From: Halichondria panicea
Taxonomy: Eukaryota > Porifera > Demospongiae > Suberitida > Halichondriidae
Reading direction: 5' to 3'
NCBI RefSeq assembly: GCF_963675165.1
Contig: NC_087381.1
Coordinates: forward strand, 4,341,378-4,405,377
DNA length: 64,000 nucleotides
Below are positions 38,892-50,576 of this stretch, one piece after another. The notes beneath the pieces were generated by a model, which was given only the letters and a program-made list of their open reading frames with translations, was not told the DNA's origin and made no database searches. The translations under genes and the position numbers were made by a program. The stretch's first letter is position 1; each line of letters begins with the position of its first letter.

Positions 38892-38924
38892 TTATACTGT
38901 ACACCCAGTGAAAGTTAAATTTAC

Positions 38925-39260
38925 CTTTTCTTTCAAGTACTGACAGATCTTGGTAGCAATCCCGTCCTTACCCAGTTCCAATAAGATCCTAATTAGTGTT
39001 CTGAATGTTGCTTCACTGGGCTCATGACCTCTCCAGATTGACAAACAGTTGATCACTGCCACTTGATTGCTTCTACTTAAATAAGTATCTCGCCTCACGT
39101 CAACCCGTTCATTGTCAGTTAACTTCAGTGGGTTGAGGTATAGCTCCACATCATCAAAGTGCATAGCTAATAGAGCAAGGTCGTCCTGTTCAATCTCTCG
39201 ATCCAATTGCTCGTCAGTGACTCCATGCTTCACCATTAACTCATGGAGGCTAGTCCCTAT
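38925..39260 (-). pseudogene. Orphan death-domain exon duplicated from the Roco gene
   Basis: 112 in-frame codons, almost identical to the terminal exon of the Roco/death gene (54527-54189). They include the SLHELMVKHGVTDEQLDREI start and a death-domain core (LKLTDNERVDVRRDTYL..., INCLSIWRGHEPS, ICQYLKEK). Acceptor AG and donor GTAAAT are kept. No Roc, COR or ankyrin exons precede it, so it has no gene to belong to. It arrived as the end of the segmental duplication. Confidence 0.8.
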
Positions 39261-39275
39261 CTTATATGCATGCAC

Positions 39276-40545
39276 ATAAGCATAATACTATAGCCATGCA
39301 ACCTCTGGTCAGGAGTAAACCGTAAAAGGCTGGTACATATACACATTATCTAATTATGCCTTGATGCGCATGCGCAAGCGAGGTATACGGTAGTGTGTTT
39401 GTGTGTCTGTGTGTGTGTGTGTAGACCGCTACAGCTGCTTAAGGATGAATCAAGTGCAAGTAAGAGTTGGATTTTAATTAGTAGCTGCTCATGATATCGA
39501 GGCTAGTATATACAAGAGCAAGACTTTTGATTGTATCTCTGCTTCTGAGCAAAATTGGTGAAAATAAAATTTGACCCCCCTAAAAAATAACGTTTTAAAC
39601 TGATAGACACTAAAAACTAGTATCTGCAAGAATAAATCCAATTATAGTGACCTTAATTAGCTAAGGTCAAGTGGTTCCAGCCTCCTCTGATGGGCTTGAC
39701 ATTGATAGGTGCATAACAGAGGAGGTCGGACATCACTTGAACTTTCACTAATTATGACCTTTTAATGACATTCCAGGCCAAATTGCTTTTCGTTTTTGCT
39801 GACTCAGCAGTAGAACATGACTAGATCTAGGCGGATCTAGCTAGTGTATGCATAACCATCATAGACACCAAACACAACTAGCTGTCAACAGATTCAGCGA
39901 CAGAAACCGTACAGAAATATTGTCTCATGAATCAGTCGCCCTCTATAACATAGACTCGTGATTAGGCCGCCCAACTTTTAGAGGGCGGCTAAAATAGAGA
40001 CTAGCAGAAGGCAAAAACAAAAAGCAATATTTGGCCTGGAATGTCATTAAAAGGTCATAATTAGTGAAAGTTCAAGTGATGTCCGACCTCCTCTGGGGTG
40101 CATAATACATCAATGTTCATTTTTGGTAAAGATCATTACGTTAAGTTTTACATATACCGATGTTCTCATGGCAAAAAAATGGCTGAAGGTGGATCAGTTC
40201 AAGTCAACAAGATAACACTGAGAACCAAGATATAATATATTAATTATGTTGTGTGTCAGTTGTGTGCTAGCTGTGTTTTTATGTCTACATCTTATAATTA
40301 TTATGTGCGGAATAATCAGAGAATAATTGTTAGAATAATAGGCACATTTTTCAAGAATTAGAATAACGGGTGAGGGCCTAGTGCATGGTACTCGATCAAC
40401 TCCACATGGATTATTTTACTTCTGACAATCAATTTCTCACTTTTCTATAACACTCTAATATTTTAAGGAAAACGAAACATGTCGAGAGGCATTAGCACAG
40501 CTGCAGTGCAGCTTGCAACATTTTAAGATTATTTCAGGTAAGATA
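39276..40545. other. Intergenic region before unit 3 with a foldback MITE
   Basis: No gene. A short GCGCATGCG-containing segment with a GT-rich run sits near 39368-39422. The palindromic element at 39728-40110 is listed separately. Confidence 0.5.
39728..40110. mobile_element. Foldback MITE of about 380 bp
   Basis: Arms of about 83 nt (39728-39810 and about 40025-40110) are inverted copies containing 'ccaggccaaat' and 'gtccgacctcctc'. The loop is about 210 nt and noncoding. Confidence 0.75.
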
Positions 40546-40549
40546 AAAA

Positions 40550-41060
40550 TACTATGCTTGAGCCACAACTTAATAGAAAGAAGTACATGTTAACTGGTTT
40601 AAAATTAATGACAACCAATAATTCATGCACTGAAGCCACAACCCTTGTAAAACACATGTAAAACACATGCTTGAGCCACACCAACTTTTTGACATCGCAT
40701 GTGAACTGGTTTAGATCAATGATTAATGCACTGAAACCACAACCCATGTAAAACCCATGTAAAACACATGCTTGAGCCACAACTTGCATGTGAACTGGTT
40801 TAGAATGACAATCAATCATTAATGCACTGAAGCCACAATCCATGTAAAACCCATGTAAAACACATGCTTGAACCACACCAACTTGTTGACATTAAAAAGA
40901 AGTACATGTGAACTGGTTTAGAATGACAATCAATCATTAATGCACTGAAGCCACAACCCATGTAAAACACATGTAAAACACATGCTTGAACCACACCAAC
41001 TTGTTGACATTGCATGTGAACTGGCTTAGAATGACAATCAATGATGCACTGAAGCCACAA
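40550..41060. repeat. Minisatellite, about 110-bp unit, 4-5 copies
   Basis: Tandem units 'gtgaactggtttagaatgac...aatgcactgaagccacaacc...ttgagccac' with internal repeats of 'catgtaaaac'. The same unit occurs upstream of the unit 1 astacin gene at 22250-22600. Open frames on the minus strand here are repeat translations. Confidence 0.85.
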
Positions 41061-41302
41061 CCCACTACCTTGCTAATTCACTGTGAACCCCAGTAAATTG
41101 TTGCTGACAATACAGGTGGACTAGGGATTGTTTCTCCATGTAACCAATCCTAGATTACATCATCGATTCTATAATATTATACCTTAATTCTTAATGACAT
41201 CACAATCATCCGACCATATACAGCCCAGGCTAAAGTATAAGCATTTCCCCATTGGTGGGATTAGAATATATAGTCACATGCATGATCTAATCTCCTACTA
41301 AG

Positions 41303-42191
41303 TGAACTAAGTACTAAAGACATTAATCAAGTGAACCTGCTTTATGCTTGTTCATCGAATCTGCAAGTTTATATTCGTTACGCTCGAAATCTTAGAGACA
41401 CAGACCCATGGCTAAACGACCCAGATCCCTATGTGAAAATTCAAGCAAGACGGGCCAGCGGTTATGTGGTGACTCAATCTACTCGATATATAGGAGGAAC
41501 AACAAGCCCAACTTGGAATCAGTGGCTTAACTTTGGCTGCCAGAAATGGAGGAATTTCGAGATGCAAATTTGGGATGAGGACAACTTTTTGACATTTGGA
41601 GATGATGAGATGTCGAATAAAGAGTTAGCCTTAATGAGTCCTGGAAATCATTACAGCCAAAGGCATAATGCACATGGCAACGGATACCTTTTCTATGACT
41701 ACAAATTGATTAGGGATATTAATGATTGCATTCCCAATTGCTGCCAAAATGGTGGTACTTGTATTGACGAGTGTACAAGCTATCGATGCTTATGCCCACA
41801 AGGATATTCCGGAACCAATTGTGAATATCCATCTGGGAATCTTGTAGTGTATGCTCGATACGGTCGAAATCTTCCCGACGAAGATGGGTGGTGGAACGAC
41901 AGCGATCCATACATAGAGTTTATTGCAGTAGACAGATTCGGTAATTCGCGCAAACTAACCACAAGTGTGAAGTCAGGAAACCATAATCCAAACTGGAACC
42001 AGTCACTGAACTTTGGCCGTCGAGCTTGGAGCTACTTTCGAGTAAGGGTGTATGATTCTGACAATAATGCTGATGATGCATTGTCCAGTAGTGAGACCTA
42101 CTCTTTGCCCAGTCCAAATTATTCACGATCTTACGTTTCTCACAACTGCTACAGTGGTAATGTTGTGTTTGACTATTCTTACACTAATTAA
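41303..42191 (+). pseudogene. C2-EGF-C2 remnant of the astacin gene (unit 3), protease missing
   Basis: Homologous to 24897-25798: homology begins abruptly at 'gaactaagtactaaagac' near the end of the astacin domain and continues to the same TAA. The frame from 41331 is open for about 286 codons and reads C2 (LQVYIRYARNL), EGF (CIPNCCQNGGTCIDEC) and C2 (YARYGRNL...FDYSYTN). A 15-nt deletion removes part of the linker. There is no ATG before the first C2, no signal peptide and no protease. High conservation of the frame suggests recent duplication or use as an exon of an unseen transcript. Confidence 0.7.
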
Positions 42192-43869
42192 AAACTCGAT
42201 TTCCACTTGCAAATACGTAAACTTTAGATACATGTATAGATCTAGCTGAATTTTGATGCTTGAGATAACTAGTGTTCAAGCTGGTGCTGTGCTAATGCCT
42301 CTCGCCATGTTTTTGCTTTCGCTCAAAAGTATTAGAGTGTTATATTAGTTTCTATAATGAATTTTATATTAAAGTTAGCTTATCTATATAAAGTCACTGA
42401 GAAGAAAAGACTTATTTACATGCATCTATTGTTGTTATTTATTGTATTATGTGGCTTACCAGGACCTCAAGAAAGAAGAAAATTGATTCTTCCAGGATCT
42501 GTAGTTCAGTGTATATAATATCTAAGAAGAAAGACCTGTGTACATGTACATGCATATTGTTATCTATATTGTTATATGGTAGTGTTTTGTGGCTTACCAG
42601 GCTCTCAAGACAAAGATAATTCTGCCAGGAGGATCTGGATCTGGATCTTGGATATTATTTTCTCACACATGGGGGAATGAGCGCGCATGCACATTACATC
42701 CACAGGAAAAATTAAAGGGTGTGTCCAAAGAGATAAAATTAATGGCTACTGCATATGCACGTAGCTAGCTGTTTTAACAGATATTTTCTGAGTATTGTAG
42801 CTAACAAAAAGCTAGCGCTTTAGTGCCAGGCTAAAACTCATATGTTGAATAGAAAGTTTGTGCGGACAGATGATGCTATGAAAGATTCTGAAGAGACTGC
42901 AACAGCCTTCAATGTGAGTCAAACTAGCCATAATTAACTCAAGAAAGAAGCTTTAGTTTGCTAATCCACGAATCAAAATCCAAGAGAACGTGGCTAGAAG
43001 CCTATAGAAGCTGTTAGCTTTCGTCGCATTGCAACCGTTGAGCAGTTACAGCTAGAACAGACACACACACACCATAGCTATCTATGCACACACACAGACA
43101 CACAGACACACACACAGTCAGCTTTACTGTATCCCTCGTGCGGCTACGCCTCGAGGCATAATTGAGTTAAGTCCACATAAATTTTCGCTGAATTCTATAC
43201 TGTACTTCTATACTCATACTCTTATATACTTGCCTTTATATATAAGTGCACATAAACAGAGCTATTGATTTGTTTGAAGTTGAGTGCGTTGTTAGCTCTT
43301 CAAGAGCATTTTTAACCTCGTTAGCTCTATCGACTTCTCTTCTGCATGGTGATGGCACTTGAAAGTACATTTTAACAGAACAAAAGGCAGTAAAAGACAA
43401 ACGATTGAAGTAGATATGATGTGGTCTACGTTGTGCGCCGTGGTTTTCCATAGGAATAATGCAAGAATAAGCAATTTGAAAAAGCTGATAGGCTATATAC
43501 CAATACCCCAATATACCTAGGTCACGGCACAAGTCAATTGTTCTAGGGTCTACAAGGTAGGTATCCTTACACGTAGAACAGAGTACCATTCTCATTTGCC
43601 ACACTTTGTTAAACGTTTCAAGGTGACGGCTTGCTATAATTATTAGCCTATTTATTACAAGTGGTATGTATGTACAACTGCATGTATAAGTACCCAATGT
43701 GCTATAAGGCTCACATAATATACATGAATGACTTTATATTGTACTAAAAATCACAACTGACTCAGATCGAATCTATGATAACATGAATGAACATTGTAGC
43801 TATAATAATTATACTTCACTGAGGTATAATAATACATGTACATACTAAAATACAGAACGTGTTGTTTGC
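42192..43869. other. Spacer of unit 3 with an insertion of about 900 bp
   Basis: 42270-43168 is absent from the corresponding spacers of units 1 and 2. It includes CA-rich patches near 43060-43115 but no recognised ends. 43169-43869 is homologous to the other spacers. A 153-codon minus frame (43697-43236) exists here but is broken in unit 1. Confidence 0.5.
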
Positions 43870-43875
43870 TTTATT
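43870..43875 (-). terminator. Polyadenylation signal of Sushi/Cys-rich gene copy 3
   Basis: AATAAA on the minus strand, 1 nt after the stop at 43877-43879. Confidence 0.55.
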
Positions 43876-43876
43876 A

Positions 43877-46649
43877 TCAAAGTTCATCTCTGTATCTGCA
43901 CTCGTATGAGCTGGGGATAACATTCATACCCTGACAAGATAATTCTCCACAACAACGAAGGTTAACATTGTTAGTGTTGGTGATACTCAAACTAGAGCAA
44001 GAAAGTGGGTCTACACAATCGATATTACACTCGTATCCTCCAGTTGGACACACCACTCGAGCATTCCGACATCCAAATATACCACTACAGGTTATTGTGC
44101 AGTCACTGCGCGCAGGGCAGTACAATGTTGCTGATTGACAAGATTGCTCACCACTGCAAGTTATTGCACATGATTTGCTGTCTGCACATCTGAAGGTTGA
44201 AGTCTGACATGCCGTTTTTCCAGAGCATTCGAAGGTACAACTCCCATTAGTCGGACAATTAAACTGGGTGGAAGGACATGAAGATAATCCAGAGCATGTT
44301 ACATCACATACTTCTTGGTCAGAACATATCTGACTAAGGTGTCTACATGAAGAAGTTCCATTGCATGTTATAGCACAGCGCTCTTGAGTAGGACATGTTA
44401 GCCGAGCATTATTACAAGAAGAGGATCCAGAGCATGCTAGCATACAAGTGTCATTGGCAGGGCAAGTTATTCGTGTGGACTGACAAGAATTGGATCCAGG
44501 ACAGACAATGTTGCAGCTCTCACTACCTGAGCATCCAATGGTAGCACTACTACAAGCAGAGGAACCATTGCAGAGTATGTTACATTCTTCTCCAACAGGA
44601 CACGTAAATGTTGCACTACGGCATGCACTGCTATCGACACACAATATATTACAACCACTACTATCACCGCATTGAAAGTTTGCATACCTACAAGCTGACG
44701 AGCCTGTACAGTTGATGTCATATGCTCCAATACATGTGGTAAATTGACAAGAGTTTGAAGCTGTACATGATATTTGACTGCTTTTTTTACTGGCAGAGCA
44801 ATCGAAACGTGTGCTTGAACAAGATGAGATACCAGAACAGTTTAGGTTACAACTGTTTGTGTTATTACAAGTTAGAGTACTATAGTCACATGATGAGCTT
44901 CCGATACACATATAGTTTTTAGCCTTCATATTGCTGCTCTGACATGAACCAGTACCACTACAGGTGACCTGCTCGCTAGTAACAACATTTGCCAATCTAC
45001 AAGCATATGTACCTCTGCAGTCAATAACACAATTTGAGTTCTGTACGCACATCATTACAGCATACTGACAACTGTAAGAGTTATCACAAGAAATGTTGCT
45101 GTCTCCTCCAACAGGGCAATAAATATTTGCGTACTGGCAAGCATAATTAGCGCCACAATCTATAGTCGACTTTCCTTCAGATGAGAGTGTTACAGCCAAG
45201 TAAGAACATGAATATTCAGCATTGCAGTTCAAGTCACAGTTTCCTCTTTGGCATTCTGTGGTGGCTCTCATACATGCTTGTGAACCTTGGCAATTCATAT
45301 TACAAGCTCCATTTCTAGGACAGTGTATGGTGGATTGTAAGCATGAATATCGCTCATTGCATGCAACTGTACAACCATCTCCTGGCTCAGAGCATACTAT
45401 TGAGGAATTATGGCAAGCATAGGCACTTGTGTCATTACAGTTTATCCGGCAATGACCACCACCTATGCAACTTAGCTCATTGGTTCGACAGTTGGCTGTG
45501 TGGCAATCGAGCAAAGTTCCAAGTTTACCTGTAAATCGAAAATTAACATGTTACAATAACAAGTAATGTTAGCTTTCATGCTTAACACCTTGCTTATATA
45601 GACACACAACTTACATGTTGGTGGCTTCCCATTCCATTCTACTCCATTACTGAAGCTCTTACACACTAGTCTCTCCTGCCCTGCCACCACATAATCTGAG
45701 TTGCAGCTGAACTCAGCTATAGAATCCACCACGAGATCCACGGAGTTGTCACCAGATATTTTTCTTAGCTGACCATTGTTGGGTGACTCCAGGACCAGGC
45801 AAAGGGGGACAGCTATAAGTTGGAATTGCACGACATTATTGTCTATACGGACGTAACACGGATGCCATTGGCTATATTATATATACACATCAAAGCTATA
45901 GTCTGACAGCCAATCATAATTATAGCTGTATATATATATGCATGTTTACCTCGACAAGATGGCTCAGTGGTGTTCCAAACTCCTGTGGATTCTTCGCCCC
46001 CTGACGACAGTCTACAACCTCTAATCATCCGACCAACTAAGGTAAATCCTGGGTTGCAGGAGTAGTTGGCTACTGCACCTAGTCCAAACTGTGAGTAACT
46101 ACCAGCAGTGATTGCAATGGATCCATTTCCTGGTGACTGCAAGTCGGGACATCTCACTGCATCGGGTGCATCATGCGTGTTTAATTTTATAGACGGCATG
46201 CATGCATGCCCCACCATGCACTCTTTACCTATGCACTTTCTACTCCATGCACTTGCTCTCTCCCCACTCTTCCCTCGTTCTCCCACAAGTTCCCCCTCAC
46301 TTCCCTCCCTCCACTATCTTCCCTCATGCTTTCTTCAAAATAGCTTACCTTGAGTGTCTTTTAGTAAGCTGATAAGTACGGATGCAAGAATGATTGCAAT
46401 AAAAAGAAGTAGAAAAAATGAAAGGGCAGCAACTGAAAATAACGTTTTTGTCACTCTGGAGAACTTGTTTTGATGTTTCATTTTTGGCACACTTTGCTGA
46501 ACAGATGGTTGCAAATGGGGAGGACTCTGAGGTTCAGCCTCGGACTGCTTCTTATTGATGTTATATTCAGGCAAATCCACTTCATCATAAATGTCTGATT
46601 CTCTCACTGGATTCCTCACATTGTAGGTGTTTATCCTTCTCTGGGCCAT
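43877..46649 (-). CDS. Sushi/Cys-rich type II membrane protein, copy 3 (785 aa)
   Basis: Exons 46649-46349, 46156-45950, 45812-45615 and 45528-43877 (2358 nt, in frame, all introns phase 1). This is the most complete copy: N-terminal tail of about 65 residues, one TM, two Sushi modules, about 22 Cys-rich units and a C-terminal RDEL. It differs from copy 2 by one additional 23-residue unit (ending in CSGIFGCRNA) and scattered substitutions, several at the variable positions inside the Cys loops. Introns are short and no transposon is inserted. The Cys-rich unit is not a family I can name. The extracellular or luminal side would be almost entirely disulphide-rich. Confidence 0.85.
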
Positions 46650-46769
46650 ATGGAATTCTTCGCTTCAATTGATACTAGTACTGCTGCAGAAACAGGGTGT
46701 TTAGAACTAAAGTGAGGATCACTATTGTCTGCTAATACTTTTATCAAAGTATGATTGTTTATATAGCCA

Positions 46770-46864
46770 TAGCCTCGATCCCAGGCCGATCCGTTTCTAA
46801 TTGAACGCTTCGAGGAGGCGACATAGCGTTCAATTAGAGACGGATCGGCCTGGGATCGAGGCTA
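46770..46864. mobile_element. Palindromic TAGCCTCGA-family MITE (95 bp)
   Basis: An almost perfect palindrome starting TAGCCTCGATCCCAGGCCG and ending in its complement, with a loop around 'cgaggaggcgac'. 'atatagcca' precedes it. Confidence 0.85.
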
Positions 46865-47104
46865 ATACCGTATAGCGCGAAATTTTCGAGGCACTTATAT
46901 TTCGTGGATTGGCCTCTAAAAACCATTTCGTTGCACAATGTTCGCGGAATAGCTGCTTACCGGAAGCCACGCCTTTAAATCTTTGCATGATAGCAGGTAA
47001 TTCTAATTAAAGAACACTTTTTGTGGACTTAATTTTCGTGTAGAATTCTAACCCACGAAATCCGCGAAAATTAAGCCCCTCGAAAATTTCGCGCTATACG
47101 GTAT
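46865..47104. mobile_element. TACCGTATAGCG-type MITE (about 240 bp)
   Basis: The ends ATACCGTATAGCGCGAAAT and its complement are near-perfect inverted repeats of about 27 nt. Noncoding, with many 'cgaaaat' words. It is the same type as 20651-20862; 62612-62831 is related. Confidence 0.85.
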
Positions 47105-47410
47105 AGCCATAGCCAGGCCGATCCGTCTCTAATTGAACGCTAGGTCGCCTCCTCGGCCTGGTATTGATTGTATCTGGGCGTGTATCTGGGCGTGCTCTTA
47201 TTGGCTCCACCTGCTCAGGTATTCGCTAAAAAAGAGCGAATTCCTGAGCGACTTGACACTAATGGTGTATGTATGAGCACCTACTCCGTAAAAGTAATTG
47301 TAATCTCATGAATAGCTCCGTAAAGCTAGCTAGCTACTATAGTATAGTACTATACTATGGCAATTTCAACGTCTTTTGATATCCAAGAGCATTAGCATAT
47401 GCACTGTCTT

Positions 47411-47880
47411 GTGTGAAGCAAGAAGGACTGATCTTCAAGGAACAGCAGGTCCGTGCTCTCAAGCTCCTGTCAGAAGGAAGGGACGTTTTTGTGTGGTTCC
47501 CAACTGGGTATGGCAAGTCTCTGTGCTATCAATTGCTATATACCCTTCTTGATGGACTACAAGCTTGGTAGGACTAAGGGCTCTTGTCGCCAGAAGTGTA
47601 GTTCTTTTCATCTCTCCCCTTGTGTCTCTCATGATTGACCAGGTCAGGAGTCTGAACACTAGAGGTGTTTCTGCTGCCATCCTCAGTAGTAATAAGGGAA
47701 TTGACAGAAGTCTTGTTGCCACTAACAAATGTGTCGGATGGAAAGTACCGTCTGCTGTTCACTGCCCCAGAGGCTGTTGTTGAAGACTATCGTTGGAGGA
47801 TGCTATTACTAGAGCCTCCACTCAAATCCTCTTTAGTGGCAATAGCTGTGGACAAAGCACACTGTGTTTACAAGTGGTAA
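47411..47880 (+). pseudogene. RecQ-like helicase fragment inside the transposon
   Basis: Two frames read the N-terminal RecA-like lobe of a RecQ helicase: motif I region FVWFPTGYGKSLCYQLL, motif Ia FISPLVSLMIDQV, then LLFTAPEAVVEDYRW and motif II region IAVDKAHCVYKW. Motif II has DKAH where RecQ proteins have DEAH. A frameshift after motif I and the lack of the second lobe make it nonfunctional. A related fragment is at 52162-52609. Confidence 0.75.
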
Positions 47881-48151
47881 GTTATAATAACTCCCGTTGT
47901 GATTATTATGTATGTTCTGTAGGAGCTCTGACTTTCGTCCTGCCTATGCACACCTGAGCTTAGAGCATTTGCCCCTCCTGGTGCTCCAATGTTGGCTGCA
48001 AACTGGATAGTTTCTGACCTACCCTCTAGCTCCACAGCGATTTCAGATGATGTTGAGGCACTGGCATTATGTGGACCATCAACGTGAGCTAAAAAAATAA
48101 TTTTATTTACACATTCCTACTTTGTGCAGGAGTAAAAGCAAGCCTTTTTCC

Positions 48152-48640
48152 TCAAACCCCGACGGTACTCTTTGCTGATGGATGCGAGCTCACAGTGAAA
48201 GGAGATGCGTCTGAACCACTCGTGTCCTTAGTCCTTTTCTTAGGGGCTGATCTTACTGGACTACTAGGGAGCTGCTCTTTGGACACTTGTTTCTGGTAGC
48301 TACGTCTGGCCAGGAGCCTGAACACCTCTATGGACTCTATCTTCTTGATACAAGAAAGACAGACAATCTTTGACAGGCCATCTGAATCACTAACAGGCAG
48401 ATCCAATGCAAGACTGAGCCTCCCTGGAATATCTTCTTTGAGAGCCTTACTGCTGAACAAATGTTTATATCTTCTGTTTTTGTATGATGCTGAACAAAAT
48501 AATGTTTATATCTTCTGTTTTTGTATGATGCTGAACAAATGTTTATATCTTTTGTTTTTGTATGATGCTGAACAAATGTTTATATCTTCTGTTTTTGTAT
48601 GGCATCAGTGCTGCAACATAACCTACAAAGAACAAACTTA
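48152..48640 (-). pseudogene. Zinc-finger-associated (ZAD)-like coding fragment with 37-57 bp tandem repeats
   Basis: The minus frame from 48460 reads KHLFSSKALKEDIPGRLSLA, then DSDGLSKIVCLSCIKKIES and KKRTKDTSGSDASPF. This resembles the C-x2-C and hydrophobic spacing of ZAD-type zinc domains (family assignment uncertain). Its upstream part (48470-48600) is a short tandem repeat that repeatedly encodes the YKNRRYKHLF segment. No start codon or complete domain is present. Confidence 0.5.
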
Positions 48641-48792
48641 GAAGCCATCATTCAATTTTCATTTGACCACATGGACTTAACGAAGTCACGCCCAGATACA
48701 ATCAATACCAGGCCGAGGGAGGCGACCTAGCGTTCAATTAGAGACGGATCGGCCTGGGATCGAGGCTAATATAGCCATAGATAGAGTCAGAG

Positions 48793-50576
48793 TAGAAGAG
48801 GGATTGGAAACGGAAGTGATTCACGTGATGTTTTACAACGAAGTCTACGTAGTGGCTCTGGGACCATCTGTGTATCTCCTCATAACTCCCGCAAAAGCCC
48901 GGGAAACTTATTGTGTCCAAAGCATACATCTCAGAGTAGAGATGTCAGACCGGAAGTAGTGCGTGGGCGTATTTTCGTACAGTAATTCAATGGTAAAAAA
49001 CGGGACCAGAAAGTGAGTGAACAAGAAGGGCTTTCCGCAAGCCCTGGAAGAGTCTAGCAAACAACAGCTGTTCCCAGGGGTTAAAAATAGCGTAGAATTT
49101 GGTTTTTATAACAGTTTTTTATGATTTTAGCATTTGATGCTTGTTTTGTGTGTGATTTTTTCTCAAAGGTGATCATCATTTTGGCAACCAAACATGAAAA
49201 TGAACAAAAACACAAGTGAGCATGTCTTTCATCTCTAACTCTCTTCAGATTATGCAAAAGTTGCTACAATAAGCTTTTATTTCTTGCGGAATCACATATT
49301 GCATGGATAGATGGGTGGAGCTGAGAATAGAAATGCAGTAAAATCAAGCCAAGTGTACCAATAGCTGTATTTATTTCTTAGAAGTTCTTAGAAGTTACTG
49401 AAAGTAATTATTGAAGCAATCTGAAAGCCTCTGTTGAAAAGAAACAAGAAAGATTGGAGAGAATTCCAGGGACAACAATGTAATCTACCAAAACTATTAA
49501 ATTGCAAGAACTGATTCAATTTGCACACAAAAAAAGACAAGAGTAATCTACTGTATTAATTAGAAGCTGTCAACAGAGTTGTATATCATAGATTTATAGT
49601 TGTATAGCCTTAAATCTACATCACACTAAAAACGAATTATTTAGACCAAATGAAATTGACAGAAAAGTTGCTTATAAAGATCAAGAAACAGATAGCGTAA
49701 GGTGGACATTGATGAGAGTTCTGAAACATGATACAATAATATACTGAAAAGATAGCATGGTTACTTTAAATCCAAAAGAACTCTCTGAAGCAGGAGACAT
49801 CATACTATTATAGGGACATCATAAAGATATACATTACAGAAACATTATAAACTTCATAATAGATATCAAATGGTTACAATGTTAACTCCTGAGTCCTGAG
49901 TGTCCATTTCATACTTTTTAAAAGAGAATAGACCAAGCGGTTCAGCAGATATGCTAACTTTAAGATCATTTCCGGTATTAACAACAAATTTCATAAGTCC
50001 CGCCCAAGTACATTAAAATGCAGTAAATTTTTGTACGAATTTTTCCCTGGCTAATGTTCTTCAAAACGCTGTATCTCTGCATTCGCTTGACCAAATCCAG
50101 TGCAGTAAAGTTTTTCTGGTTTGCCTAGAGTGTTCAAAAGAGATAGTAATACATAGGAGTTAGAAATAGCAACAATGAAAATCGGTCTGACATCGCTACT
50201 CAGAGCTACCCCCATTACTGAATCACATGCCCCCTGATAGTAGGTATCAATTGGAAACAAAGAAAATATAATCTCGATTGTCGTGAAGTAGCTAGAGGTA
50301 CACAGAGCGCTTTTTCATGCTTGTGTTCCTATAGTACCTTTGATATAGCTAAGGCTTTGTAACCAAATAGTGTCCTGTGTGTCCCAAATGGCCTCAAGTA
50401 TTAGAGAAAGTTGATGTTTAGCAGCAGAACTGCTCGTGGACTTCTTACACAGAGAGCAAAACAATTCTCATGAATTATTCATGTTTAGCCCTCGTGTTAA
50501 AAAGTAAGCCTCGATTAAAACCGCGGAGATACACGGATGGTACTTCGAGGGTACTTCGGTTTCCAATCCCTCTTCT
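48793..50576. mobile_element. Unclassified TIR element of about 1.8 kb
   Basis: AGAAGAGGGATTGGAAACGG at the left and its complement at the right (ending at 50576) form the TIRs. A second inverted pair ('ccatctgtgtatctcc' and 'ggagatacacggatgg') lies just inside. 'cagag' occurs next to both ends and could be the target duplication. No transposase is recognised; the interior is AT-rich and noncoding. Confidence 0.65.

Larger units (their letters stand above)
47105..48768. mobile_element. TAGCCTCGA-family element carrying RecQ-like and zinc-finger-associated-like remnants
   Basis: The left end ('tagccaggccgatcc', about 47109) has lost about 8 nt of the consensus. The right TIR (about 48680-48768) ends GGATCGAGGCTA. 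The subterminal 'caataccaggccga' and 'cgcccagatacaatc' segments are inverted at both ends. 'atatagcca' lies at 48769-48777 and '(a)tatagcca' lies just left, consistent with a 9-bp duplication. It is inserted in the upstream spacer of Sushi copy 3. Confidence 0.75.

Noticed and set aside
40529-41060. 115- and 82-codon minus frames rich in HGFYMGCGFSAL
   Set aside because: Translation of the 110-bp minisatellite.
43236-43697. 153-codon minus-strand frame in the convergent spacer
   Set aside because: The homologous sequences in units 1 and 2 contain indels and stops, and it lies in the 3' flank of the Sushi gene. Kept as a weak possibility only.
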